From Bradysia coprophila (taxonomy: Eukaryota > Arthropoda > Insecta > Diptera > Sciaridae): a DNA stretch of 64,000 nt. Made by a program: the position numbers and the translations under genes. Below the pieces are notes generated by a model. That model was not told where the DNA came from. It did not search any database and worked only from the letters and a program-made list of their open reading frames with translations. Below are positions 21,434 through 31,615 of this stretch, piece after piece. Each line of letters starts with the position of its first letter. Position 1 is the first letter of the stretch. The stretch covers positions 6,577,374 to 6,641,373 of the forward strand of contig NW_023503293.1 in assembly GCF_014529535.1 (NCBI RefSeq), in the 5' to 3' direction.

Positions 21434-24400
21434 ATGTTAGCAATAATAAATAGAATATTAGACTGGTTCAAGAGCCTGTTTTGGAAAGAAGAAATGGAGC
21501 TCACTCTGGTCGGGTTGCAGTACTCGGGAAAAACAACATTTGTTAATGTTATCGCGGTAATCTCACATATGAAAACATGTTTCACTTCTTTTGTTTATTG
21601 GTGTTGTTGTTACTCGTAATCCCAATTTGAGTTTTATTGTGTTTGGACGATATATTCATCATCGATTATTATTAAAATGCGACGTCAAATTGGGCATTTT
21701 TTTTTTGGTGTGTGAAAATCGAAACAATGACTAATACACCGTAATCGTCGCCGATGAACTGGCTGTATAACATTCTGTACCTACATGTCAGAAATATGCA
21801 TTTTGATGTTCGTTCGTTCTTTTTGTTTTCCAATTTTCAATATATGAATTCACAGCACAATCTTATCATATTCATGTCGTTGAATAAATTTATTTCAATG
21901 TTAATGCTACGTGCACGGATGTACACTTTATCAAAAGAAAAAAGAAATTGGAAAATTGCTCGGTTCTAAAAATCGATATTTCTGACACTGACATCTAAAG
22001 GATATCATGCCACAAACTGAATTTGGTAAATGGCACTCAGTCATTGCGTATAAATTAGATGAATGGCTGTGGTTTTGGTTGATGAGAATTAGATATTTAG
22101 TGTCTTCCCAGTTTTTTTTGTTTTTTTTTTTTTTTTGTTTCTGGGCATATTAAAGACTGACAACGTTCATTCGAATTACTCTAAATATTACTCGATATGA
22201 GCGAAATTCGATCACAGTAACGGAATACTGGAATTTCTGGAAATTCGATAGATTACCTTCACGAACTTCCGCAATTCTTACGTAGACTAGATCTTCTGTG
22301 GTATCAACGTTTCGGTAATGGAACTCATTGCGGCAAAACAACATCCGAAACTCGTTACTCCGTTGAACTTCGAAAATGTCCTAATTACTTTTCGAAAAAA
22401 CCAAAAAATTAATTGAGAAAGGGGTTGTGCTGATACACATAGCGAGTTTGACATAAAATTCTTTTGTTTTCGTCCCTTTTCCAATGTTTTGAAACTTCAA
22501 ACTTGCGAAGACTACGAAATTTTGATGATTGAAATGAATCGCAATGAGCCCGAAAACAAAAGAATTTTATGTCAAACTTGCGTTGTTATGAGTGTTTCTA
22601 CAGGTAGACAGCCTAATATAAATATAAATCCACTAAACTAATGTCTTGAACTGTTGTTATTACCCTCATATCGCCTTGTCAATATTCATTTCAATCCAGT
22701 AACTTACTTGAATTATTTAACATTTGAAGGTCTATTACTTCATTAGCGGTCTTATTGTTGACCGCAACTGCGCTGAGTCCCAACACTTACAAATCAAATA
22801 ACACATAAATCCGAATGAATTGTTGTTTTACCAGTATGTCACGTTGATTGAGTTACCACACTCTTTTGAACAAAAGAATACTCCGCAAACTCACTTAGTT
22901 CGTGATAACAATGTGACATTACCAATCGGTTGAAGACTCAAGAACGTTCATGAGCGGCAGATGAACCTTCAGCTGTAATCGCACATACGCCGTTAATTTT
23001 ATTGTTTCATAATCAACGGAGAGCTAAACGTCGTAAAGGCCAACACACATTAGCATCTAGTGTCATCGGGAATACGATATTTCTATTGTTTAAATAAGCT
23101 AAAATCTGTCAAAACCGATTTTAACAATAGAAATATCATATTCCCAACTGACACTAGATGCTAGTGTGTGTTGGCCTCAAGTGCGTGGACACACTTAATT
23201 TCTCCATCTCCATTTCTCCAATCAAAGATTTTTTTCAGCGACTTCTTTGTACAAATTTGGTGTTGTTTTCGCAACCGATTTCCTTGTTTTGCTAAAGATT
23301 ACGGAGCAAATTATATTTGACGGACGGATTTATCTACCTCTCGAAGCTGCACTTGTTCAACGAAAATTACACCGAAACAATTTTTACTTAGCTACGAATC
23401 GAGTCGTACGAGTAAGTAAACATTGTTGTCATTACGTGTCTGAAGTTCGGACACTTCGCTAGGTGTCAGTTAAGAAAGTCACTCAAATCATAATTAAATT
23501 TTCTGCAACGAATGCATTGAATATTCTATTAGAATGTCGAATTTCCCATTTAAACAAATGTACCCAAACTGAAGACCATGATTGATCAAAAATTATATTA
23601 TCAAGATCGTCTCCTTTGCAGTCTGGTCAATTCAGTGAAGATATGATACCCACAGTCGGTTTCAACATGCGAAAAATCACAAAAGGTAACGTAACAATAA
23701 AAGTTTGGGACATTGGCGGTCAGCCCAGATTCCGATCGATGTGGGAACGATATTGTCGCGGAGTGAATGCTATAGTGTACGTAGCCCATTGAACATGATT
23801 GAACGAAACAACGACTAACCAGATGAATCGCATTAATGCTTACAGGTATATGGTTGATGCAGCCGATTTAGATAAAATGGAGGCGTCGAGGAATGAACTA
23901 CATTCACTATTGGATAAGCCGCAGTTAAATGGTATTCCTGTATTGGTTTTAGGAAATAAGAGAGATTTGCCTGGAGCTTTGGATGAGACTGGTCTAATTG
24001 AACGAATGTAAGTTGCGTCCGTCGTCTTCGATTTTCATTGAAAATTATATTTCGCCTGCCACAAAGATCATGTTGAAAGACTGTGTCAATAAAGGTGGGG
24101 CGACAGGTGAGCCCCGTACATTTACCACAGTTCTGCCAGAAAGTAGATAATAGTAAGGACTTGAAACAAATTTTTCACACTAATCAGTTCTATAGTACAC
24201 TTGAGAGATTTGGAGTCATCATGTCAACCAATACACATTTTTAACGAAATGTGCGGCAACACTAGATTCTCGTTCTCTCAGCTTCATCAATTTAATTTAT
24301 CCTTTTCGTTGTTACAATACACTTGTGGGCTTAAAAATGTGCTACACAAGCTCATCTCTTCTTTATATTTCGCCGTCCGGCGTGACCCGAAAATTACAGT

Positions 24401-24958
24401 TCTGTGGCCATAAGATCCTGCTGGTACAAATACTTGTTACCAGGACTATTTTTGTTAAAGTTTTCTCAAATCTTTCCGACTTTTCCTACATTTTCCGAAA
24501 ATGTATTCTGGGAAAATTCACGAAAACATGGGAAATCCAAGAAAATATAGACATGTATTCTCCCAAAAACACTGTAGGTCGAGCTGGATGAAGTTAAGAA
24601 ATATAAATATAGCCGCCATCGCTATGATTCGATCTCTATCCAACTCAGTCCCCATATGAAATCGACACAAGCATATTTTTGAGAAAGTAAAGTTTTCTTC
24701 ATTTTCTCGAATTTACAAGAATTTCATACATTCTCTGTATTTGTTCCAATATGGCGATAACTTAACTTCATTTCAACTTACGAATAAGCTACAAAGACTC
24801 GCATGATTAAAATCAATATTTTTGTATCTCGTTTCAGGAATTTATCGAGTATTCAAGATAGAGAAATCTGTTGTTATAGCATCTCATGTAAGGCAAAAGA
24901 TAACATCGATATTACACTGCAATGGTTAATTGCTCATTCGAAAAGTCAAACTCATTAA
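21434..24958 (+). CDS. Arl8: ARL8 lysosomal Arf-like GTPase (4 exons)
   Basis: ARL8 is a small GTPase of lysosome and synaptic-vesicle-precursor membranes that recruits kinesin adaptors and tethering factors. Exons 21434-21556, 23622-23776, 23846-24007 and 24838-24958 join at GT-AG introns into 186 residues, the same length as human ARL8B. All GTPase motifs are present: P-loop GLQYSGKT (27-34), switch I Thr52 in [16 protein letters not shown] (70-75), NKRD (130-133) and SCK near 164. The N-terminal amphipathic helix [17 protein letters not shown] replaces the myristoylated Gly of classical Arfs, as is usual for ARL8. Intron 1 (about 2.07 kb) carries two foldback elements. An A-rich region with AATAAA-type signals follows the stop. 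No irregularity was seen; the protein should be functional. Confidence 0.97.
22442..22582. mobile_element. Foldback element in ARL8 intron 1
   Basis: About 141 bp with arms that match over some 27 bp: GTTTGACATAAAATTCTTTT then GTTTTCG on the left, and the complement ending TTTTATGTCAAAC on the right. The inner 80 bp are unique. Non-coding, on no known superfamily criterion other than its inverted ends; no target duplication was identified. Confidence 0.72.
23038..23176. mobile_element. Long-hairpin MITE in ARL8 intron 1
   Basis: About 139 bp in which the left arm (GGCCAACACACATTAGCATC, TAGTGTCA, then GATATTTCTATTGTT) pairs with the right arm over some 54 bp with only a few mismatches, leaving a short central loop around AAATAAGCTAAAATCTGTC. 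It would fold into a long RNA hairpin when the ARL8 intron is transcribed. Confidence 0.78.
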
Positions 24959-26467
24959 TAAATTTAACAAGTTAAAACATAACAAAGAAATAAAAATAAA
25001 AAACAAAAAGAAAAAGAAAACAAAAAAAAAAATATAAAAATATATAATCCCCCAGTTCTGAGAATATTTTTTTCTTTTCTTTTTTGGTTTTTTACAATTT
25101 TTTAGACGAAAATTGTTTTTTGTCTCAATTTATAAATTCTTTCTCCTTTTATTTTCGAATTATTTAAGTTTATGTTGTGTAGGTTGTAAGGATACAGAAA
25201 CGTTTTGCTTTTGAAGAAGACATAATTGATAAATAGAAATTTTACATTTAAAAATGAAGAAGATGAAGAAGAAAGAATTCAAGATTAAACGAAAATCAAT
25301 TTATCAAAACAATAAAAATTTAAAAACAAAAAATAATTAAAAATTTAATTATTTCTTAACAAAACAAAAAGATTTTTCTTTGCTTAAACTACGTAAATAA
25401 ACCTGTTGGTTATTTGACACCTGACAACAAAATTCCTACCACGTGACATTGTCCACAAACCCAGTTGAAATGGAACATATTACAAATTCTCAAAAATTTA
25501 CCCGCCTCAACCCTTAATATTTGGATAAAAGTCTGCGAGGCTAATCGGTTGATCACAAAAAAAAAATTATCTTATGCAATGCCCTAAAAATATCTACAGA
25601 CCTCAATGAGTTGGACCAGGAAGGTTTAGAAGCCCGGTTTGATATTATCGAAAAATCGACTCATCCCAGCATATTACTTTATCCTTCTTTCGAACATGGA
25701 AAAATTTGGATTCGTTTGACAAAGTAAAAAAAGTAGTAAATTCGGATTCCTAAAATTACATGCGTTACTTCATGTCTCACATATGTTATACAAAAATGTT
25801 GTAACAAAATCACATAGAGGGATTCTTTTGGAAATCCATCTATCAAAATCGGACCCATTTCGTCTGGGATATATACATGGTTTGAAAGGTCTTTGCCAGT
25901 AGACCTCAAAACAGGCCTCACACAGTCTCGAGCCACACCTAGTTGCTGGTGGAAGATCTCCGAAGTTGGAAAAATAGTGTTTTTTATCCGAATTTTTTGG
26001 CCGTTATAAATGATCGTTCCGGGTGAGAATAGGCTCGTTGGAAAGCTGAGCTTACGTACTTTCGGGTCATGCTTGTTTGATTAGATTCATTGATATATGT
26101 TTGCAAAAATTTGCAAGAAAAATTTTCAAAATCTGTGTGAACTTTAGACAGGTCTGGGCTGGTACTGATGACGCTTAATGTGAACCTAACATGCTAGTCG
26201 TAACATACATTGTCTAAGCTTTCCGTTGATACCTCATTTGCAGTGCTGGTGATAGAGAGATGTACTTACTGCCGTAATTTTGATAAAAAACAATTTCCAG
26301 TGAAAATAACACAAAATTTTCCGATAATTCTCTTGTTATTTCATGGGAAATTGTTTTCCTTCCGAATTACGACAGCTCATAGAGGTAGACAGCTTAGGTG
26401 TGCAATTTAACATCTTACTCGTTTAATATCCGAATGAGTAAATCATTGATTGGTTTGGTTGTTCGTC
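24959..26467. other. Gene-free AT-rich stretch after ARL8
   Basis: It begins with the A-rich ARL8 3' flank (poly-A and poly-T runs to about 25350), then ordinary AT-rich DNA. No gene, RNA or bounded repeat was recognised. Confidence 0.5.
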
Positions 26468-26470
26468 TAA

Positions 26471-26590
26471 AGCTGCGAGCGCACTTACACCGTTTAGCTC
26501 TCCGTTTACGTTTTAACAATGGAAAGTGGGAGGAGCTTCCATTGTTCACTCGTAAACGGAGTGCTAAACGGCGTAAGTGCGCTCGCAGCC
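26471..26590. mobile_element. 120-bp MITE, TAA target duplication
   Basis: The ends AGCTGCGAGCGCACTTAC and the complement of GGCTGCGAGCGCACTTAC enclose nearly complete palindromic arms including CCGTTTAGC and CTCCGTTTACG. TAA occurs directly outside both ends (26468-26470 and 26591-26593). TAA/TTA duplications are made by PIF/Harbinger elements, so a Harbinger-type MITE is inferred. Confidence 0.8.
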
Positions 26591-26824
26591 TAAGAACTCG
26601 AAGAAAATGTAAAATGTAATCCGATCACGTTTGGTTCGAGATCTGACTTAAAAAAATTAAATCGACCCTGGACGCGGTTCTTTTAAAGAAAAACATATCG
26701 ATGATGAAACTGAAGGAAAAATCAAAGCATCATAACATTTAAGTTTTTTGGTTCTGTCCAAAATGCAGACAGTGTTACAGTGTTACACAGTGCAAGAGTT
26801 ATATCTCGTATTAAAATAGTTTAA

Positions 26825-26944
26825 AGCTGCCAGCGGACTTACGCCGTTTAGCACTCCGTTTACGAGTGAACAATGGAAGCTCCTCCAACTTTCCATTGTT
26901 AAAACGTAAACGGAGAGCTAAACGGAGTAAGTCCGCTGGCAGCT
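26825..26944. mobile_element. 120-bp MITE, same family, opposite orientation
   Basis: Same length and family as the copy 234 bp upstream: ends AGCTGCCAGCGGACTTAC and its complement, inner CTCCGTTTACG, centre with CAATGGAAGCTCCTCC. TAA flanks both ends (26822-26824 and 26945-26947). Judged by the asymmetric centre (TTCCATTGTTCACTCG against CGAGTGAACAATGGAA), it lies inverted relative to the first copy. Confidence 0.8.
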
Positions 26945-27488
26945 TAAATGTCGAAATTAGAGTAGAGATGGAAAGCTTGTTTTTAAAGATTCGTAGAGCC
27001 GCGCTCTAAATTATTTCAATTTAGGGTTTTCACACTGATACAGTGATAAACTCTCTAAATTTTTTCTAAATTTCTTGCGTCTCTTCTCTCATTTCTCTAT
27101 ATATTCGTTATGAAGAAATAAGAGAAGTTGGAGAAATAAGCGATTTAATGATTGCGTTGGTTAGATAATGGATTATCTGATTTTTTCAGTGTTTTTTTTG
27201 GGTCGGGAACTGAAATATTTCACAATTAACAAAACTTTACGTGATGCAAACTGAAAAAAGACGCTCCGTTTTGGCGCAATGTAACTTTTTCAGCAATGCA
27301 ACAATTTTGGTATTTTTGTTGACAATTTGGCTGAGAAAGAGAGAAATAAAGAGCTGATTGAGTTGATCGCATTTTGGTAGCAACGACTGGTAGCGGATAT
27401 TAAAAAAAAATGAAAATTCCATTGACAAAAAGTGGCATGGCAATTATACAATTATACAAGTTCTCAGAACTTCACCGTGTGTCAAATT

Positions 27489-28010
27489 ATTCCACATCGA
27501 ATGTCATATTTTTGCTTCGTGTGCCAGATTACCCGATACCGGCACAAGGCTTGTCATTTAGCTTACTAACTGGCACAGTAGAATATTTCGGTAATGAAAT
27601 AGTCTCTAAAGTGCCGATTCCACTTAAAAAAAGTACGCCGTGAGAGAGCCGTTAGAGCGCCGTGAGAGAGCAAACTGTCAAATAAACAAAGAAAAATTGA
27701 AAAAATTCAATTTTGTCTCTCACACGGAGTACTTTTTTTGGTAAGAGGAAACTAAGCATAAGAGCCGCAACAAAGAGCAGCGAAACTCTGGTAGAGTGTT
27801 AAAAGATAATGTCGAAAAGAGTGTGCCCCATCGAGTTCAGCTAAATAAACTGAATGGTCTTTTCTCACTCTATAGTAATGATCTAGTCCCAAAATGATCA
27901 TCTACCATTTCACTAAGTCTGGATTGACAATCATCTGTTTTCATTCCGTTTTGCCTCCGTGCACATGAATAGTGTTTGAAACGACAATTGTTACGTACAC
28001 GGAGGCAAAA
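27489..28010. repeat. Segmental repeat, copy A
   Basis: From ATCGAATGTCATATTTTTGC through CACAAGGCTTGTCA, GCAACAAAGAGCAGCGAAAC, GTGTGCCCCATCGAG and ATGATCTAGTCCCAAAATGA to the CCTCCGTGCACATGAATAG hairpin, this stretch matches 32387-32810 in the same order. Differences are the MITE at 27610-27752, present only here, and about 60 bp near 32590-32645, present only in copy B. It is non-coding duplicated DNA, probably part of an unclassified element. Confidence 0.8.
27610..27752. mobile_element. 143-bp MITE, TAA target duplication, empty site known
   Basis: The left end (TTCCACTTAAAAAAAGTACG, CCGTGAGAGAG) and the right end reversed (GTTTCCTCTTACCAAAAAAA, GTACTCCGTGTGAGAGA) are imperfect inverted repeats. 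TAA lies on both sides (27607-27609, 27753-27755). The duplicate segment at 32500-32515 (GTCTCAAAGATCAGCAAC) lacks the element and serves as the empty site. Confidence 0.8.
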
Positions 28011-28154
28011 CGTGATAATATATAATATATAAGTATATAAGTATCCATCGATGCAATATAGGGTAGATTGGTACACACGAACAACGTTTGTGCGGAAAGA
28101 ATGTAAGAATGTATGTGTAACGTAACTTACGTTCTGAGAAAGCGCGCATAATAA

Positions 28155-28366
28155 AGTATAGTTTCCACTTAAAAAGAGCACTCCGTTTAGCCTCCGTCTA
28201 CATGACAGTTGTAAAATAGAACAAAAGAACTGTCACGCAAACGGAGTGGAAATTGAATTTATTTCAATTTTTTACTCCGTTTACGTGACAGTTCCTTTGT
28301 TCCATTTTACAACTGTCATGTAGACGGAGGCTAAACGGAGTGCTCTTTTTAAGTGGAAACTATACT
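28155..28366. mobile_element. 212-bp MITE with long arms, TAA target duplication
   Basis: Arms of over 80 bp run AGTATAGTTTCCACTT, AAAAAGAGCACTCCGTTTAG, CCTCCGTCTACATGACAG, TTGTAAAATAGAAC and back. TAA flanks both ends (28152-28154, 28367-28369). Two further copies at 38236-38442 and 42428-42634 lie inside the large duplication. Non-coding, Harbinger-like by its target duplication. Confidence 0.82.
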
Positions 28367-28539
28367 TAAAGCCACACAAATATTTCAAAATCTTAATGTC
28401 TCTTTCCTTTTTGAATGTATACCTTTTAATGTCCCATCGCTTCGTTTTGTGTTGTGATTAAAATGTTTTGTCGTTGTGTGTGTGATATATTTCCGAATTT
28501 TCGTTCTTCGTGTGTACCAATCTATATTATATCGATGGT

Positions 28540-28670
28540 TTCCTCTTACCAAAAACGTACTCAGTGTGAGAGAGACAAAATCAATTTTTCCTTTTTTATC
28601 TTTGTTTATTTGACAGCTTGCTCTCTCACGGCTCTCTCACGGAGTATTTGTTGAGTGGAGTGGACACTTA
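28540..28670. mobile_element. MITE related to the 27610 copy, inverted
   Basis: The sequence GTTTCCTCTTACCAAAAACG, GTGTGAGAGAGAC, then ATTTGACAGCTTGCTCTCTC, ACGGAGTATTTG and GTGGACACT is the reverse-oriented relative of the element at 27610-27752. TAA follows the right end, but the left edge (ATCGAT) has no clear duplicate, so the left boundary is approximate. Confidence 0.6.
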
Positions 28671-28679
28671 AGAAGGCCA

Positions 28680-29802
28680 AAATTTTGTAGAAGGAGTCAT
28701 TAAGTCGATGACATACGTAGTTTAAAAGTGCGTTCTTTTGGCACAGTGTGCCAGATTCCCCGATACCGAAAAGAAGGTCATTTAGAGAATTTATCGCTGT
28801 AGCTTCCCCGAAGTTAAATTTAACTTGGGCTTGCTTTCTCTTTAAACCCTGACAAGATGGATGTTTTTTTTTGGGGCGGTGGTTCTCAAGTGTTGGTAAC
28901 TTTAAGAATTCATCCACGAATTACGAACTGAGTGAAAATCATCACTCTGAACTTCGAAAATAGGAAGATTGAAAACTTAACCAAAAGTCGGCATTTGAAA
29001 GTTAAACTCCGAGGACAAAAAATATCGAAAAATTGGACAATTTTTTCGAAATGTAACCGACTTTTTACTAAGGACACAATCTTTGGGAAAACATTTTCCT
29101 AAATTTCCCAAACTGCCCTTAACATAAATATTTCAGAAAAACCTCTCTATAGTCTTATATGCGTCATCCCTAATGCATCGCGAACAAAAATAGTTTGGCG
29201 CTAATTGGTTGATGTCTTACACTCACTAGTAACACCTAGTTTGGCATTGACATTCTGTTGTGAGACTAATTTCATTTCAGTCTTTATTCTGGTTCGACGT
29301 TGTTTGATGGCCTTCCGCCAACGATCACAAATTCTCTCTCACCTTTAATCAATTTTGTCGTTCATTGAAAGCGTATTTGCTGACGCGACTTGATTTAAAT
29401 TAGCTGATAGGTACTTATGAACGTAATATTTGAATTCTTATGCAGACAATTCACGATGCTGTAAAAGTTCACAAGTCTTCCATGAAATTGAATCAGTACT
29501 TTTTTCAGAAGTCTCTCTCTGGAGGTAAGTATCCCACAGTTTTTAGGTGTGAAGATAAAATATGACGATAAAAATAGCATAGCAATAGACGTCAATGGTC
29601 TCAAAATATGAATGGCTTTATGATTACTCTTTGCTGCGATGATAAAGGTTATCTCAACTTTGGTTATGTGGTTCCCAGTGAAGTGGAAAGTGAGCGCCAA
29701 CAAACAAATGAAAACAAAAAAAAACGTCAACGAAAATTGGTAATCTAATCATCAATTGATTGTATTACGAATCTATTATTTAAGTCGACAATGGTACTGC
29801 TA
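28680..29802. other. Gene-free stretch before the lipase gene
   Basis: No gene recognised. The first 110 bp (GTCATTAAGTCGATGA, AAAAGTGCGTTCTTTTGGCA) also occur near 32140-32360 and belong to a dispersed repeat. The rest is AT-rich without visible structure. Confidence 0.5.
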
Positions 29803-31256
29803 TTATCTCGGTCCTTGAGAAAATGGAGCTGCTGGATTGGTGGTTAAAAAGTACACACTTCCAGCGGGACTGAAACCATCATTGACCGGCTCACCGCCCA
29901 TCCTTCTGCTTGGCCCGCTGATGACACAATTTCTGTTCTGGATATCAGCAAATCCACGACATCTGATAGCACCAAAAATTCTGGCCGGCGTTAGCGCCTC
30001 TTCGAAGAAATCATTGACTAAAGCGTGTCCACAACTTCCGGCTAGATCAATTCCACAACCCGGTTGACTAGTTCCTGTTTAAATGGAAAATTTTAAAGTG
30101 GAACACAAAAAACAAATTCTGAAATAGCTTTGCCAAGCCTACCCCAGTTTGGATAAAAGTTTGCGTGGCCAATCGGTTGAGAGAAGCCCAATCTACCGAT
30201 GTCGGTGAATTGAACTTCTACATAATCTGCATCCGTCCAATGAAGACGATCTTCGGGTCTGTCGATTGTAAATAGTGGACCCGCCGGATCTAAAGCTACA
30301 ATCGAAGAGAGTCGACCACGCGTCACTCTTTTACCGACTGCACCGCATACCTTTGAAAACCATTTTTTTTGGGTAAAATAAAACTTTCCCATTCTTAAAG
30401 TAGTTTACTTACATGACCACCTAGACTGTGTCCGATGACTGACCGGACCAAGAACGTATTGAGTAATCTACTTATAAAAATATTGAAAGATCTTTACCGG
30501 AAATTGATGAAAATGCTACTCCGGCTGAATTTAACCAATCAATAAACCGTGCCACTACTGCACCCGCTTCATTAACTCGACTGCGAGCTTACAATGGAAC
30601 AATAATTTTTAGTAAGGAAAATTCTCATTACTTTTTACCAACACTACTCACCCAAAACGTAATTCGGTGTTCCTGCGCCAGCACCCCAGTCCACAATTAT
30701 GACATTGTATTCACCACGATTCAAGAAAGCGTTTCTGAAAGATCCACCAGTTCGGTTGCCTCCTTCACTCCATCCGTGAATTCGAAACCTTGTTTGATGA
30801 TTGAAATTGAAATGGCTGTTGATCAAATCGTTATTGTTGTAAATTCGAATGATTTGTCCGTCGTTCTGACCACTGTTTCCTTTTAAAACGTTAGCAGGAT
30901 ATTGTTGGTGAAAATTTATAATAAAAATTCTTGAAAATATATTTCGAAATTTTCAAGAATTTTCATAAATAATTTCTCATACTTCTGGTGAACAAACGGA
31001 AAAGGATGTCATTCATTCCATTGAAAGCAGGCTCCATACCCATATCGATAGCATTAATGTCAACGTATTCCATTTCCCCGTTGATGGTTGGAATCCATTG
31101 CCAATTCTCTTCGGTCAATTGTTGGCTTTCAGCTGCCAAACACAGACCTATATCAACGACACTTTTGAATCAGCAACTGTAAAATCGAAATAGATAAGTA
31201 GTGTGTAGATCACCTACTGCTACCAGCACCAAGCTACTGAATAAAAACACTTTCAT
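29803..31256 (-). CDS. Secreted pancreatic-lipase-family lipase / phospholipase A1-like (7 exons)
   Basis: Family members are extracellular esterases cutting triglycerides or phospholipids with a Ser-Asp-His triad. Exons on the minus strand: 31214-31256, 30983-31147, 30652-30879, 30498-30587, 30413-30438, 30143-30350 and 29803-30074, all with GT-AG introns and consistent phase, giving 343 residues. Visible: signal peptide MKVFLFSSLVLVAVGLCLA, the oxyanion region RFRIHGWSEGG, the strand VIIVDWGAGAG, the nucleophile elbow GHSLG (Ser180), Asp205 in LDPAGP, and His270 in SCGHALVNDFF. The elbow Ser is encoded by a 26-nt micro-exon. The block PIGHANFYPNWG is typical of insect lipases. The residue around the His is unusual (CGHALV where CSHSRA-type sequence is common). 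The substrate cannot be told from sequence. Confidence 0.92.
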
Positions 31257-31552
31257 GTTGTATTGTCGAGTAATTGAAACTGACTGGAGCACCAAAAATC
31301 CATTATTCAGTCCATCAGTCTAATTATTATGAATTATTATGAAAGGGTTTATCGCACCGACGACATGATGACTTCCTTATCTTCTTTTTGCTAAAACAAA
31401 GTCATATATCTCTGTGCGCAGGAAAGTTTGGTACAGTGATTTCGATACTTAAAAATTTGATGATGTTTTTGGTGACACAACTCTGAAAAGGTTGTGAGGT
31501 GAAATAACGGTTGATGAATTTACTTATTACAGGTGCAGTAAGTACGTTGTGT

Positions 31553-31615
31553 TTTTTGTAAGCTCGAAATCTAATGTGTCCACACTAAACACATTAGATT
31601 TCGAGCTTACAAAAA
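31553..31615. repeat. Perfect 27-bp hairpin with 9-nt loop
   Basis: TTTTTGTAAGCTCGAAATCT AATGTGT pairs without a mismatch with its complement ending GAGCTTACAAAAA, separated by CCACACTAA. No flanking target duplication was identified. It lies about 300 bp upstream of the lipase start. It could be a foldback end product or a small hairpin RNA source. Confidence 0.85.

Noticed and set aside
28606-28917. 103-codon minus-strand frame
   Set aside because: Its first part is antisense to a MITE and a dispersed repeat; no domain.
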